Positions 8,797 to 20,346 of a DNA stretch of 64,000 nucleotides are shown piece after piece. Each line of letters starts with the position of its first letter. Positions within the stretch are counted from its first letter, which is position 1. Position numbers and translations under genes: made by a program. Source of the stretch: Lichenicola sp964236105 (GTDB taxonomy: Bacteria; Pseudomonadota; Alphaproteobacteria; Acetobacterales; Acetobacteraceae); the NCBI GenBank assembly GCA_964236105.1, contig CAXSBC010000011.1, positions 11,437 through 75,436 on the forward strand, read 5' to 3'. The notes under the pieces were generated by a model that had not been told where the DNA came from, did not search any database, and saw only the letters and a program-made list of their open reading frames with translations.

Positions 8797-9117
8797 GTGG
8801 TCTTCCTTGGGGATCGTCCCTTCGACGAAGAGATCGTGACGATGATGGCCGACCGCTGTAACGGCGATCATCCCGATTGGCGACCGAATGTAACGTCCGC
8901 CGCGGCCCGTCGGGGCCAGGGGCGCCACGCCGCCCGCGGGCATGATCGTGCCGGCGCCGGCGCGGTCCCGGAGCGGGGAGCCGTCCTGCATGCTCGTCAT
9001 GTCTTTGCGGCATTCGCAAGGGATCACGGCGTGGCCGGTTGCCGTCAGGTGATGCTTGCCCGAGGCTGTCGCGCCGGGGCGGCGGCGCACCAAACCCGCG
9101 AGAAGGGACCAGGATCG
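8797..9117. other. Intergenic region between Spy-like gene and malic enzyme gene
   Basis: 321 bp without a convincing gene between two divergent starts, so it must contain both promoters. I see no strong -35/-10 pair, no long inverted repeat and no riboswitch-like structure. A purine-rich GAGAAGGGACC just before 9118 probably serves as the ribosome binding site of the malic enzyme gene. Confidence 0.5.
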
Positions 9118-11393
<2,276 letters not shown>

Positions 11394-11397
<4 letters not shown>

Positions 11398-12038
11398 GCC
11401 GCATCCTCGTCACCGGGTTCGAGCCGTTCGGCGGCGAGGCGGTCAATCCGTCGCAGCTCGCGGTGACGGCCCTGGAGGGCATGGCGCTGCCGGGCATCAC
11501 GCTGCGGACGATGCTGCTGCCGACCCGCTTCGGCGAGTCGCTGGCGCGGGTCGCCTCGATGCTGGAGGACTGGCCGGCCGACCTCGTGCTGTCGGTGGGG
11601 CAGGCGGGCGGCCGGGCGGGGCTGACCGTGGAGCGGGTTGCGATCAACCTCGACGATGCGCGCATCCCCGACAATGCCGGGCGGCAGCCGGTGGACGAGC
11701 CGGTGGCCGCCGGAGCGCCTGCCGCCTATTTCAGCACCCTGCCGGTCAAGGCGATGGTGGCGGCGATCCGGGCGGCGGGGATCGAGGCCGCGGTGTCGCA
11801 CAGTGCCGGCACCTTCGTGTGCAACCACGTGTTCTTCGGCCTGCGCCACCTGGCGGAAACGCGCCGGCCTGGCCTGCGCAGCGGCTTCGTGCACATCCCG
11901 TGGCTGCCGGAGCAGGCCGCCCGCCACGGCGGCCCGTCGCTCGACACCGACAGCGTCGCCCGCGCCCTCGCCGCCGCCCTGCAGGCGATCCACACCGGCG
12001 CCCCGGACCCGCACGTCCCCGAAGGAACCCTGTCCTGA
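11394..12038 (+). CDS. pcp: Pyroglutamyl-peptidase I
   Basis: Cytoplasmic cysteine peptidase (C15 family) that removes N-terminal pyroglutamate from peptides. The 214-aa protein has the expected catalytic triad: Glu80 in GRAGLTVERVAIN, Cys143 in SHSAGTFVCNHVF and His167 in GFVHIPWLP, close to the numbering of characterised bacterial enzymes (81/144/168). The N-terminus ILVTGFEPFGGEAVNPS is family-typical. Translation starts at GTG 11394, overlapping the maeB stop, so it is probably translationally coupled to maeB although no metabolic link is obvious. Confidence 0.9.
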
Positions 12039-12050
12039 ACAATCGGATGT

Positions 12051-12093
12051 CCAGAAGGCCCCGCCTTCTGGCGGGTGCAGGGCAGCGCCCTGC
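12051..12093 (+). repeat. Two-hairpin intergenic element, copy A
   Basis: Two adjacent perfect hairpins between pcp and the methyltransferase gene: CCAGAAGGC-ccc-GCCTTCTGG (12051-12071) and GCAGGGC-agc-GCCCTGC (12077-12093), separated by CGGGT. The same architecture (9-bp stem, 3-nt loop, CGGG spacer, second stem beginning GCAG) occurs at 29175-29223, with compensating stem changes. It may be a REP-like family or a transcription/RNA-processing element. Confidence 0.6.
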
Positions 12094-12108
12094 CTGCAGC
12101 GCGCTCGC

Positions 12109-12750
12109 ATGAACCGCTTCATCGCCGCCCACACCACGATCACCACCGCTCCGCTGGTCCCGGAGATCTCGCTGCATCTGGCGACCGAGATCACCCCGAT
12201 CTGGCAGGCCTCCGAGGCATGGCTGGCGAAAAGCGGTATCGAGCCGCCGTTCTGGGCGTTCGCCTGGCCGGGCGGGCGGGCGCTGGCGCGGCATGTGCTG
12301 GACCATCCGGAGACGGTCGCCGGCCGGCGGGTGCTGGATTTCGCGGCCGGCGGCGGCATCGCCGCGATCGCCTGCGCGATGGCGGGTGCGGCCTCGGTGG
12401 AGGCGGCCGAGATCGATCCGCTGGCGATCGCGGCGATCGAGGCCAACGCCTCGCTCAACCGCGTTTCGGTGACGACGCTGGCGCAGGACCTGGTCGGATC
12501 CACCGGGCGCTGGGACCTGATCCTGTGCGGCGACGTCTGCTACGAGGCGCCGATGACCCGGCATATCCTGCCGTGGCTGCGGCAACTGGCGACGCGGTCA
12601 GAGGTGTGGGTGGCCGATCCGGGGCGGGCCTATCTGCCGGCCACCGGGCTGGTCCTGCTCGGGAGCTACGACGTGCCGACCTCGCTGGAGCTCGAGGACC
12701 GCACGCTGCGGCCGACGCATCTCTACCGGATGCTGGGCTGCGACGCGTGA
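12109..12750 (+). CDS. SAM-dependent methyltransferase, Nnt1/ETFB-lysine methyltransferase type
   Basis: 213-aa class I methyltransferase, cytoplasmic. The SAM-binding motif I is GRRVLDFAAGGGIAAIACA (about residues 74-92), motif II is VEAAEIDPLAIAAIEANA, and a post-motif ILCGDVCYE and a late DPGRAYLPATGL segment match the family that includes bacterial electron-transfer-flavoprotein beta-subunit lysine methyltransferases, often annotated as 'nicotinamide N-methylase'. The substrate therefore may be a protein lysine. ATG 12109 directly follows the two-hairpin repeat. No ETF gene is nearby, so the exact role is open. Confidence 0.75.
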   Translation: MNRFIAAHTTITTAPLVPEISLHLATEITPIWQASEAWLAKSGIEPPFWAFAWPGGRALARHVLDHPETVAGRRVLDFAAGGGIAAIACAMAGAASVEAAEIDPLAIAAIEANASLNRVSVTTLAQDLVGSTGRWDLILCGDVCYEAPMTRHILPWLRQLATRSEVWVADPGRAYLPATGLVLLGSYDVPTSLELEDRTLRPTHLYRMLGCDA

Positions 12751-12885
12751 CATCGCGTCCATCGTTTCGATTGGCGCTTGAATAACCGGAATTCCGCCTG
12801 ATTCTAGGATCATCCCTCGGGCTGGGAACAATGAGCGCCACCCGAACCGGGTGAGAATTGCCCGTCAGACAGAAAGAGAATTGTG

Positions 12886-13182
12886 ATGATCAAGAAGTCG
12901 ATTGCCTTGCCGATCGCCCTGGCGGTGTCGCTGGGTAGCGTGTTGCCGGTGGCGCCGGCGTCGGCCGAGCCGGGCGGCTGCCTGAAGTACGGCGCAGCCG
13001 GCGCGGTCGGCGGTCATCTGGCGCATCACGGCGTGCTCGGTGCCGCGGGCGGCTGCGCCACCGGCATGTACATGCGTCACCGCTATCGCAAGCAGCAGCG
13101 CGCGGCGGCTGCGGCCTATCGCAACGGCGACGTGCAGCCCGGTGCCGTCGGGCCGGACCAGGGCGCCGTCGCGCCACGCTGA
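12886..13182 (+). CDS. Small exported glycine-rich protein of unknown function
   Basis: 98-aa protein with a clear Sec signal peptide (MIKKSIALP, hydrophobic core, cleavage after ASA near residue 27). The mature part has a glycine/alanine-rich stretch with regular small residues (GAAGAVGGHLAHHGVLGAAGG) that resembles a glycine-zipper membrane-associating segment, then a basic tail (RHRYRKQQR). A GTG precedes the ATG by one codon; ATG 12886 is chosen, with AGAAAGAGAA as ribosome binding site. Two cysteines in the mature region could form a disulphide. No named family recognised. Confidence 0.6.
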   Translation: MIKKSIALPIALAVSLGSVLPVAPASAEPGGCLKYGAAGAVGGHLAHHGVLGAAGGCATGMYMRHRYRKQQRAAAAAYRNGDVQPGAVGPDQGAVAPR

Positions 13183-13190
13183 ACGGCTAA

Positions 13191-13226
13191 CCGGACAGGC
13201 AGGCCGCCCTCGGGTGGCCTGTCCGG
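13191..13226. terminator. Bidirectional hairpin between convergent genes
   Basis: Perfect inverted repeat CCGGACAGGC / GCCTGTCCGG (10 bp, 16-nt loop) between the stop of the 98-aa exported protein (+) and the stop of the DUF2807 gene (-). Its position suits a shared terminator for both strands, although no T-run is present. Confidence 0.5.
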
Positions 13227-13261
13227 CCCGGACCGGCGCGCGGCTGCTTCACGTGAAGCAG

Positions 13262-14353
13262 TCACTCCTCGCCGGCCTGGCCGGGTCCGGCTTCGCTGCC
13301 GGCGATCGTGCCGCTCTTCCCGGGAAGCTTGACGTCGCCGCTGCCATGATGCGTCACGGTGGCACTGCCGACGACGGCATCCACCGCCAGACCGCCGGAG
13401 CCGAGGCGCAGCGCCGTCAGCGTGTCGATGCGGCCGCCGCGTATGGTGATGTCTCCCGACCGGCTGCCTTGCAGCCGCGCCGTCGCCGCGGTCAGGGAGC
13501 CGATCGTGATGTCGCCGCTGCCGGTGGTGCGCGCATCGAGGCGGCCCTCGATGCGATCGGCCGTGAAGTCGCCGCTGCCGTCGAGCACCAGGCGGCTGTC
13601 GCCGACCACCGCATGGCCCAAGGCGAGATCGCCGCTGCCCCGCACGGTGGCGGTCAGACGCGCGACCCGGCCGCCTGCGATGCGCAGGTCGCCCGATCCT
13701 TCCAGCATGGCGACGACCTCGCCCGCGACCGTGCCGACCACGACGTCGCCGCTGGCATCCTGGCGCGTCGTGAGCCCGCCCGTGGCATCGAACACCACCG
13801 AGCCGCTGCCCGATCCGTCGATCGTCACCGGACCGGTGAAACGGCCGCCACGGATGTCGAGCTCGTCGCTCTGTCTGATCCGCAGCGTCCTGTCGGGCGC
13901 CATCTGCAGGATGAAGTCGCCGCTCTCGTCCGCGTCGCAGGCGGCGCTCTGCCCGACCACGCCGTTGGTCAGCACCACCGACTGCAGCGCCGGCTCCTGG
14001 CCGCGCCGGACGGACACCAGGATGCGGTCGCCGAGGCCGGGCCTCGGCAGCAGGGTGACGGAGCCTGCGCAGGACAGGTCGATTGTCGGCGCGGCGGCCT
14101 GGAGGCTGCGCGTCGGGGCGTCCGGCGCCGGCTGTGCCAGGGGGCGCGACAGGGCATCGCCGGCGCCGGAGGGCGACAGACCGAGCAGCGGCAGCCCCTG
14201 CAGCAGCCGGTGCTGCGAGCGCTGGTCTGACGCGTCGCTGTCGATCACGATCCTGGCGTGGTGCCGGCCATGCTGCCGGTGATGGCTGCCGAACAGCAGC
14301 CACGGCACGGTGACCAGGGCGGCCAGCAGGACGAGCGCCCGCCGCCTGCGCAT
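13262..14353 (-). CDS. DUF2807/'toastrack' domain membrane protein of the psp operon
   Basis: 363-aa protein with an N-terminal membrane anchor or signal (MRRRRALVLLAALVTVPWLL), a Gln/Pro-rich linker and, from about residue 90, repeated short beta-strand units with recurring GSGD (for example LEGSGDLRI, VRGSGDLAL, LDGSGDFTA, TTGSGDITI), typical of DUF2807 beta-helix domains, also called toastrack domains. These are found next to PspC-like proteins in several envelope stress systems. ATG 14353 is preferred because GGGAGGA lies 10 nt upstream; a GTG at 14401 would add 16 residues. It is the last gene of pspA-pspB-pspC-toastrack. It likely acts at the outer face of the inner membrane with PspC. 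Confidence 0.75.
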   Translation of the reverse strand: MRRRRALVLLAALVTVPWLLFGSHHRQHGRHHARIVIDSDASDQRSQHRLLQGLPLLGLSPSGAGDALSRPLAQPAPDAPTRSLQAAAPTIDLSCAGSVTLLPRPGLGDRILVSVRRGQEPALQSVVLTNGVVGQSAACDADESGDFILQMAPDRTLRIRQSDELDIRGGRFTGPVTIDGSGSGSVVFDATGGLTTRQDASGDVVVGTVAGEVVAMLEGSGDLRIAGGRVARLTATVRGSGDLALGHAVVGDSRLVLDGSGDFTADRIEGRLDARTTGSGDITIGSLTAATARLQGSRSGDITIRGGRIDTLTALRLGSGGLAVDAVVGSATVTHHGSGDVKLPGKSGTIAGSEAGPGQAGEE

Positions 14354-14405
14354 GCGGATATCGTCCTCCCGGACGAGGTTGTGAATCGGGAACAGCGCCA
14401 CGACG

Positions 14406-14831
14406 TCAGGGGCCCATGCGGCGGAAGCCGCGATGCAGCTCGAAATCCGGCGAGGTCACGAACGCCTCGATGTTCTTCAGCCGCGGCTCCAGCATCGCGA
14501 ACCGGTGCTGCAGCAGCGCCCAGCCCTGTCCGACCGGCATCGCCCTGGACGCGGCGGCCGGCTGGCCGGACCGCTTCCCGGCGGCGGACGGCGACCAGCC
14601 GGAGCGATCCGGCGGCAGCACGCGCCCGGGCTGGCGGCGACGCAGCAGCAGGGTCAGCGTCAGGTAGGCAAGGCCGGTCGGCAGGATCAGGAAGACCGCC
14701 GTGACCAGCCGGACCAGCGGCAGCGGCAGGTCGAGATCCTCGGCGATGCCGGCGCATACGCCGGCGATCATCGCCCCTTCGTCCTGGCGCCAGACGCGCC
14801 GGGGCAGGCCGGGTGCGAACGGATCGTTCAT
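14406..14831 (-). CDS. pspC: Phage shock protein C
   Basis: 141-aa inner-membrane protein. The PspC domain is at the N-terminus (about 10-70): IAGVCAGIAEDLDLPLPLVR, a hydrophobic segment, and a basic RRRQPGR end. The C-terminal part (LEPRLKNIEAFVTSPDFELH) corresponds to the conserved C-terminus of enterobacterial PspC, which contacts PspA under stress. About 20 residues longer than E. coli PspC (119 aa) because of a Ser/Ala/Pro-rich insert. It follows pspB by 23 bp and is followed by the toastrack gene within 52 bp, as one operon. Confidence 0.85.
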   Translation of the reverse strand: MNDPFAPGLPRRVWRQDEGAMIAGVCAGIAEDLDLPLPLVRLVTAVFLILPTGLAYLTLTLLLRRRQPGRVLPPDRSGWSPSAAGKRSGQPAAASRAMPVGQGWALLQHRFAMLEPRLKNIEAFVTSPDFELHRGFRRMGP

Positions 14832-14854
14832 GGATCGGGCCTCCTCCCGGGGCG

Positions 14855-15094
14855 CTAGAGCGGCATCCGGCTGCGCCAGCCGGCGAGCTCGGTGTCGAGG
14901 ATACGCTCGAGATTCTCGATCCGCTGCTCCATGCGGCGCGCCGTCTCGTTCATCTCGGCGATCGCGCGCTGCTCCTCGGCGCCCAGCCCCTGGGCGCCAA
15001 ACGCTCGCATCCGCCGGTCATGCTTCAGCTTCACCACCCAGGCGACCAGGAGGAAGAAGCCGATGATGGCGATCAGGCTGGTGAGATCTTCCAT
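14855..15094 (-). CDS. pspB: Phage shock protein B
   Basis: 79-aa inner-membrane protein with one N-terminal membrane helix (SLIAIIGFFLLVAWVVKL) and a cytoplasmic coiled-coil (EEQRAIAEMNETARRMEQRI, then LERILDTELAGWR), matching the 74-aa E. coli PspB. It works with PspC to sense membrane damage and recruit PspA. ATG 15094 fits the family length and has GGCGGAAG upstream; an alternative in-frame ATG at 15139 has an even stronger GAGGAG overlapping the pspA stop and would add 15 residues, so the start is uncertain. Confidence 0.82.
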   Translation of the reverse strand: MEDLTSLIAIIGFFLLVAWVVKLKHDRRMRAFGAQGLGAEEQRAIAEMNETARRMEQRIENLERILDTELAGWRSRMPL

Positions 15095-15149
15095 GATGTG
15101 ACTTCCGCCAAGAACCTCAGCGAGACCGATCGGGTCCATCCAAGGCTCC

Positions 15150-15845
15150 TCAGGACTGCGACTCGGGGCCGTCGATGGATCGCGCGTCACGCTTGCGCAG
15201 CTTGGCCTTCATCGCATCGAGCTCGCTCTCGACTGCGGTGTCGGCCTCAAGCCCGTCGATTTCCTGCTCCAGCGTGCGGCGGCCGAGATCGTAGGATTCC
15301 ACCCGACCCTCCAGCGCGTCCAGATTGCGCTCGATCTGCTCGAAGCGGCCGAACGCGTCGGTGATGCGCCCGTCATGCAGCCGTTCGCGCAGCTTCACCC
15401 GCGACGCGGTGATGCTGGTGCGCGACAGCAGCGCCTGCTCGCGCGACTTGGCGTCGGCGAGCTTGGCCTGCAGCTTGGCGATGTCGTCGCTCTGCTGCGC
15501 CAGACCCGACATGATCTGCCTGAGCTGGTCCTGAAGCGCCTCGCGCGTCTTGGTCAGGTGCGTGCGGGCCTGCAAGGCGCCGCGCGCGAGATCCTCGCGG
15601 TCGCGGCTCAAGGCGAGCTCGGCCTTGCGCTCCCATTCCGCCTCGTCGCGGGTCAGGGTCGCGACCCGGCGCTCGATCTCCTTGCGCTCGGCGATGGTCT
15701 GCACGGCGGACGAGCGCACCTCGACCAGCGTGTCCTCCATCTCCTGGATGATGAGGCGGATGATCTTCTTCGGGTCTTCGGCGCCGGCGACGATGGCGTT
15801 GATGTTGGAGTTCACGATATCGGACAGGCGGGAGAAGATGCTCAT
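15150..15845 (-). CDS. pspA: Phage shock protein A
   Basis: 231-aa ESCRT-III/Vipp1-family coiled-coil protein that binds stressed inner membrane from the cytoplasm and, when free, inhibits PspF. The N-terminus MSIFSRLSDIVNSNINAIV and the following AEDPKKIIRLIIQEMEDTLV are nearly superimposable on E. coli PspA. The rest is almost entirely helical. ATG 15845 is chosen on this homology. It is the first gene of the operon, transcribed from the sigma-54 promoter at 15899-15914 and divergent from pspF. Confidence 0.95.
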   Translation of the reverse strand: MSIFSRLSDIVNSNINAIVAGAEDPKKIIRLIIQEMEDTLVEVRSSAVQTIAERKEIERRVATLTRDEAEWERKAELALSRDREDLARGALQARTHLTKTREALQDQLRQIMSGLAQQSDDIAKLQAKLADAKSREQALLSRTSITASRVKLRERLHDGRITDAFGRFEQIERNLDALEGRVESYDLGRRTLEQEIDGLEADTAVESELDAMKAKLRKRDARSIDGPESQS

Positions 15846-15898
15846 GGCAGCCTCCGTCTCGGAAGGTCGGACGCAGGCTCGTCCTTGCCCATCATGAC

Positions 15899-15914
15899 AG
15901 CAGCTTTCATGCCA
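15899..15914 (-). promoter_or_regulatory. Sigma-54 promoter of the psp operon
   Basis: On the minus strand the sequence is TGGCATG-AAAG-CTGCT, matching the consensus TGGCACG-N4-TTGCW at 10 of 12 fixed positions, with invariant GG and GC at correct spacing. It would start transcription near 15887, about 40 bp before pspA. An inverted repeat TCACCGG-N6-CCGGTGA (15981-16000) 65-85 bp upstream is a candidate PspF enhancer site. Sigma-54 control by PspF is established for psp operons. Confidence 0.75.
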
Positions 15915-16056
15915 GGCGCAACGTCGCGCAGTGATTCTCCGCAAGCCGTTGCCGATGCACGGTCTTTTCCGCACTTGCCTTCACCGGCCCTTGCCGGTGA
16001 CACTCGGCGCTCCTGCCCGTCATGGCTCGGAGGACCAACCCTTGGCGCGTTCGGCC

Positions 16057-17119
<1,063 letters not shown>

Positions 17120-17127
<8 letters not shown>

Positions 17128-17845
17128 TCCCGGCGGACGCCAAAGCGAGCTTCGGGGTCTCGTTATAGTCCTGGGGGAACATCCGCTTCAGCGCCATGAC
17201 CTTCGGCATGTCGTTGATGGCGATGTAGGGCGCGTCCGGATTATGGGCGAGGTAGTCCTGGTGATAGGCCTCGGCCGGATAGAAGCCGGGCAGCGGGTCG
17301 ACGCGCGTGGCCACCTTCGCGCCGAAGGCATGCGCGGCGTCGAGCTGCGCGATGTAGGCGCGAGCGGCCTCGGCCTGGGCCGGCGTGGTCGTCCAGACCT
17401 CGGAGCGATACTGGCTGCCGCTGTCGGGTCCCTGGCCGTCGACCTGCGTCGGGTCGAGCGCCACGGAGAAGAAGATCTGCATCAGGTGGCCGAGCGAGAC
17501 CTGGCTCGGGTCGTAGGTGATCTGCACCGACTCCGCATGGCCGGTGGCGCCGGTGCTGACGGTCTCGTACTGCGCGGTGCGGGCCTGGCCGCCGGCATAG
17601 CCGGCGACGGCCTTGCTGACGCCCTTCACGTGCTCGAACACGCCCTGGACGCCCCAGAAACAGCCGCCGGACACGGTGATCTGCTGCAGGCCGCTGGCGG
17701 ACGGACCCTGCTGCGCCGGAGCCGGCACCAAATGCGGCGCCTCCTCCGCGCGGCCCGGACGCATCCCGGACAGGAGCAGCGAGGCCGGCAGGGCGATGGC
17801 GCCTGCGAGAAGCAGCAGGGATCTGGATGAGTGCGACATGGTCAT
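17120..17845 (-). CDS. msrA: Exported peptide-methionine (S)-S-oxide reductase MsrA
   Basis: Reduces methionine-S-sulfoxide in oxidised proteins. The 241-aa protein has an N-terminal signal (LLLLAGAIALPASLLLSG; cleavage near residue 33), so it acts in the periplasm or as a membrane-anchored form. The catalytic motif is GCFWG with Cys62, the only cysteine in the protein, so it lacks the usual C-terminal resolving cysteine and must be recycled directly by a thiol partner. ATG 17845 has AGGA 7 nt upstream. It follows msrB by 9 bp in one operon, giving repair of both sulfoxide diastereomers in the same compartment. Confidence 0.9.
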
Positions 17846-17854
17846 GACGTCTTC

Positions 17855-18400
17855 CTACGAGGCCTGGGGTGCGGGCTGCACGCCCGGCGCCGGCTTGAAG
17901 CTGAGGGCCACGCCGTTCATGCAGTAGCGCAGCCCGGTCGGGCGCGGCCCGTCATCGAAGACGTGGCCCAGATGTCCGTGGCACTGCACGCAGTGGATCT
18001 CGGTGCGCTGCATGCCGAGCGAGCCGTCATGCCGCTCGGCGACACCGTCCGCGAGCGGCTGCCAGAAGGACGGCCAGCCGGTGCCGCTGTCGAACTTGGT
18101 GTCCGATGCGAACGCCAGATGGTCGCAGCCGGCGCAGGCGTAGCGGCCCTTGCTGTAGAAATGGTTGAGCGGGCTGCTGAACGGCATCTCGGTGCCTTCC
18201 TGGCGCAGCACGTCATACTGGGCGGGCGACAGGCGCCTGCGCCACTCGGCGTCGCTGTAGCGGATCGCGGCCGTCGGATCGGACGCCTCGCCGCTTTCCG
18301 CCGCCTGCGACGTGAAGCCGGTCAGGTGCCAGGCGGCGGCGCCGGTGACGAGCATGGCGGCACTGCCCAGAAGCTGCCTGCGGGTCCTGGTGGACGGCAC
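17855..18400 (-). CDS. msrB: Exported peptide-methionine (R)-S-oxide reductase MsrB (Tat signal)
   Basis: Reduces methionine-R-sulfoxide. The 181-aa protein has two zinc CxxC motifs (Cys89/Cys92 and Cys137/Cys140) and the catalytic Cys160 in GLRYCMNGVAL; DSGTGWPSFWQP and HCVQCHGHLGHVFDDGP are family signatures. The N-terminus TRTRRQLLGSAAMLVTGAAAW carries twin arginines and a hydrophobic stretch, indicating Tat export of a folded, zinc-loaded protein. No suitable ATG exists; GTG 18400 has GAAGGA 7-8 nt upstream and gives the complete Tat signal. First gene of msrB-msrA. Confidence 0.88.
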   Translation of the reverse strand: MPSTRTRRQLLGSAAMLVTGAAAWHLTGFTSQAAESGEASDPTAAIRYSDAEWRRRLSPAQYDVLRQEGTEMPFSSPLNHFYSKGRYACAGCDHLAFASDTKFDSGTGWPSFWQPLADGVAERHDGSLGMQRTEIHCVQCHGHLGHVFDDGPRPTGLRYCMNGVALSFKPAPGVQPAPQAS

Positions 18401-18627
18401 GATGATGTCCTTCAAACGTTGATGGTGAGGATGGGGTCGGATGATGGTGGAATCCAGCCGCCGCGACATCCGCCGTGTGCATGATGACAAGTCGTCGCGT
18501 TGGCGTGCGCGGTTACCAGCCGGCTGCACTATTCCGCAGGCCGCCACATTTCGAGGAGCAGGCCACCATGCGGCATGGCGGACGATTCCGGTCTCGCGGC
18601 CGGTCCGGGCGCTGACGGGATGCCGGC

Positions 18628-19443
18628 GTGACGGACCGGATGGTGCGCGAGCTGCTGCAGCGGGCGCGCGCCAGTCTCGACGACGCACGGCTGCTGGCCG
18701 AGCATCGGCGGCCCAACGAGATCGTGCTGACCCGGCTGGCGCTGCATCAGGCGCTGCAGGCGATCAGCGTCGCGGAGGGTCTGGACGGCAGCGACGCGCT
18801 GCAGGTGCAGACGCTGCTGCGACGCGTGCCGGCCGACCATCCGCAGGCGGCCCTGGTGGTGCGGCTGGGATCGGAGGAGATGCCGACGATCGCCTCGGTC
18901 GCCGAGCTGGTCGAGGCGCTGGGCCGTCCGGCGGCCAGGCCGGCACGGCGGCCCGCGCCGGCGGCAGCGGTCACGACGCCGGGCGGACCGGAGCCCGATG
19001 CCGACGCGGACCATCCCTCCCCGGCACCCGGGCGGTCAGGCCTGACGGCGCTGTCGCTGTCGCCGGAGAGCCACGGGCGGGCCAGGCCGGCATCGAGCGT
19101 GCCGTCGGCGGCGTTCTGGACGCTGATGGACCGGTGGAAAATCGGCGATTTGGACGCGCTGGCGCTGATCGGCCACCCGGGCGGGCTGACCCGGAAAGGC
19201 ACCCGGCCCCGCTTCCGGCTGCAGGGCGAGGAGGCGGTCCGCTATGGGGCGCTGCGGGCGCTCGACCTCGCCCTCGAGACGCTCGGGCTGGCGCCAGCGG
19301 ACTGGCTCGCGACCGGCCGGCCGGATGCGCCCCTGCAGGGCGCCACGCCGCTGGCCCTGCTGACCCGCGACGGCGCGCAGGGCGCGCGCCAGCTGATCCG
19401 CATGCTGAACCGGCAGGGGCTGAGGACGGCGCTAGGCGGGTAG
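18628..19443 (+). CDS. Protein with C-terminal MbcA/ParS/Xre toxin-binding-like (DUF2384) domain
   Basis: 271-aa soluble protein. The last ~70 residues (EEAVRYGALRALDLALETLG, then WLATGRPDAPLQGATPLALL and GARQLIRMLNR) follow the pattern of the MbcA/ParS/Xre antitoxin toxin-binding domain, including the 'APL.G.TPL.LL' core. The N-terminal ~65 residues are helical (ARASLDDARLLAEHRRPNE) and weakly recall HEPN-like helices; the middle is a Pro/Ala/Arg-rich linker. No RES-type toxin gene is adjacent, so if it is an antitoxin relative it is an orphan. GTG 18628 is used; ATG 18640 is possible. Its end overlaps the next gene tail-to-tail by 12 bp. Confidence 0.6.
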   Translation: MTDRMVRELLQRARASLDDARLLAEHRRPNEIVLTRLALHQALQAISVAEGLDGSDALQVQTLLRRVPADHPQAALVVRLGSEEMPTIASVAELVEALGRPAARPARRPAPAAAVTTPGGPEPDADADHPSPAPGRSGLTALSLSPESHGRARPASSVPSAAFWTLMDRWKIGDLDALALIGHPGGLTRKGTRPRFRLQGEEAVRYGALRALDLALETLGLAPADWLATGRPDAPLQGATPLALLTRDGAQGARQLIRMLNRQGLRTALGG

Positions 19444-20217
19444 CTCCTTCAGCACGCGTGCGAACAGCGCCAGCATCCAGCCGACCGACTGCAGGAACAA
19501 GGCCGGGTCGTAGCGCGGGCCCTCGTCGCGCAGGAAGGCGTGGGCGGCGTTGACCTCGTGCCATTCGTAGCGGGCATCGACGGCTTCCAGCCGCTCGCGG
19601 ATCGCCTGCCGGCCGGCGAACGGCACATGCGGGTCCTGCCGCCCGAACACGAACAGGGCCTCGGCCTTGAGCTCGTCCATGCGGGCCAGGCTGTCGTCGG
19701 CCCTGCCGGCGCCGAGCGAGCCCGCATGGATGTCGGTGGGATAGAAGCAGGCGGCGGCCGAGACGCCCGGCTCCAGCGCCGCGCGATAGGCCAGGTGGCC
19801 GCCCAGGCAGACGCCGAGCGTGCCGAGCCGGCCGCTGCAGGCCTCGTGCCCGCGCAGGAGGGCGAGGGCGGCGCGGGCATCGGCGTCGAAGGCGGCGACC
19901 GGCTTGGTGAACTTGAGCGCGTTGCCCCGCTCGGTGCCGGGCGCGTCGTAGCGCAGCACCGTGCCCGGCGGCTCGTACTCGTGATAGACTTCCGGCACCG
20001 CGACCAGGTAGCCCTGGCCGGCGAGCAGGGCCGCCAGCCGGCGGATCGGGTCGGTGACCTGGTAGATCTCCGAGAAGAACAGGATCCCCGGATGCCGGCC
20101 GGCGAGGGCGGGCCGGAACACGTGCAGCCGCATCGCGCCGGCAGCGTCCGGCACGGGGAGGTCCACGGTCTCGTCGCTGCGGATGATCATGATCGGGATC
20201 CTGGTCTGGACTGTCAT
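19432..20217 (-). CDS. Dienelactone hydrolase family protein
   Basis: 261-aa alpha/beta hydrolase, cytoplasmic. The nucleophile elbow is GVCLGGHLAY with Cys in place of Ser, as in dienelactone hydrolase (carboxymethylenebutenolidase), Asp in FGRQDPHVPF and His in NAAHAFLRDEGPRYD complete the triad. FFSEIYQVTDPIRRLAALLA is the typical DLH segment after the first strand. No other aromatic-degradation genes are nearby, so the physiological ester or lactone is unknown. ATG 20217 is used; ATG 20190 would remove nine residues. Confidence 0.8.
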   Translation of the reverse strand: MTVQTRIPIMIIRSDETVDLPVPDAAGAMRLHVFRPALAGRHPGILFFSEIYQVTDPIRRLAALLAGQGYLVAVPEVYHEYEPPGTVLRYDAPGTERGNALKFTKPVAAFDADARAALALLRGHEACSGRLGTLGVCLGGHLAYRAALEPGVSAAACFYPTDIHAGSLGAGRADDSLARMDELKAEALFVFGRQDPHVPFAGRQAIRERLEAVDARYEWHEVNAAHAFLRDEGPRYDPALFLQSVGWMLALFARVLKELPA

Positions 20218-20346
20218 GGTGGGTGCAGAGCGGCTGGTCCTGCAACCACCGGCTGACCGCGTTGAGCTTGCCTCGCTTCTCGGCCAGAATGGCCGCGTCG
20301 TGCCCGGCCGGCCTGTTCCCGGCGAAGCTGCAAAGGTCCGTCGTCG

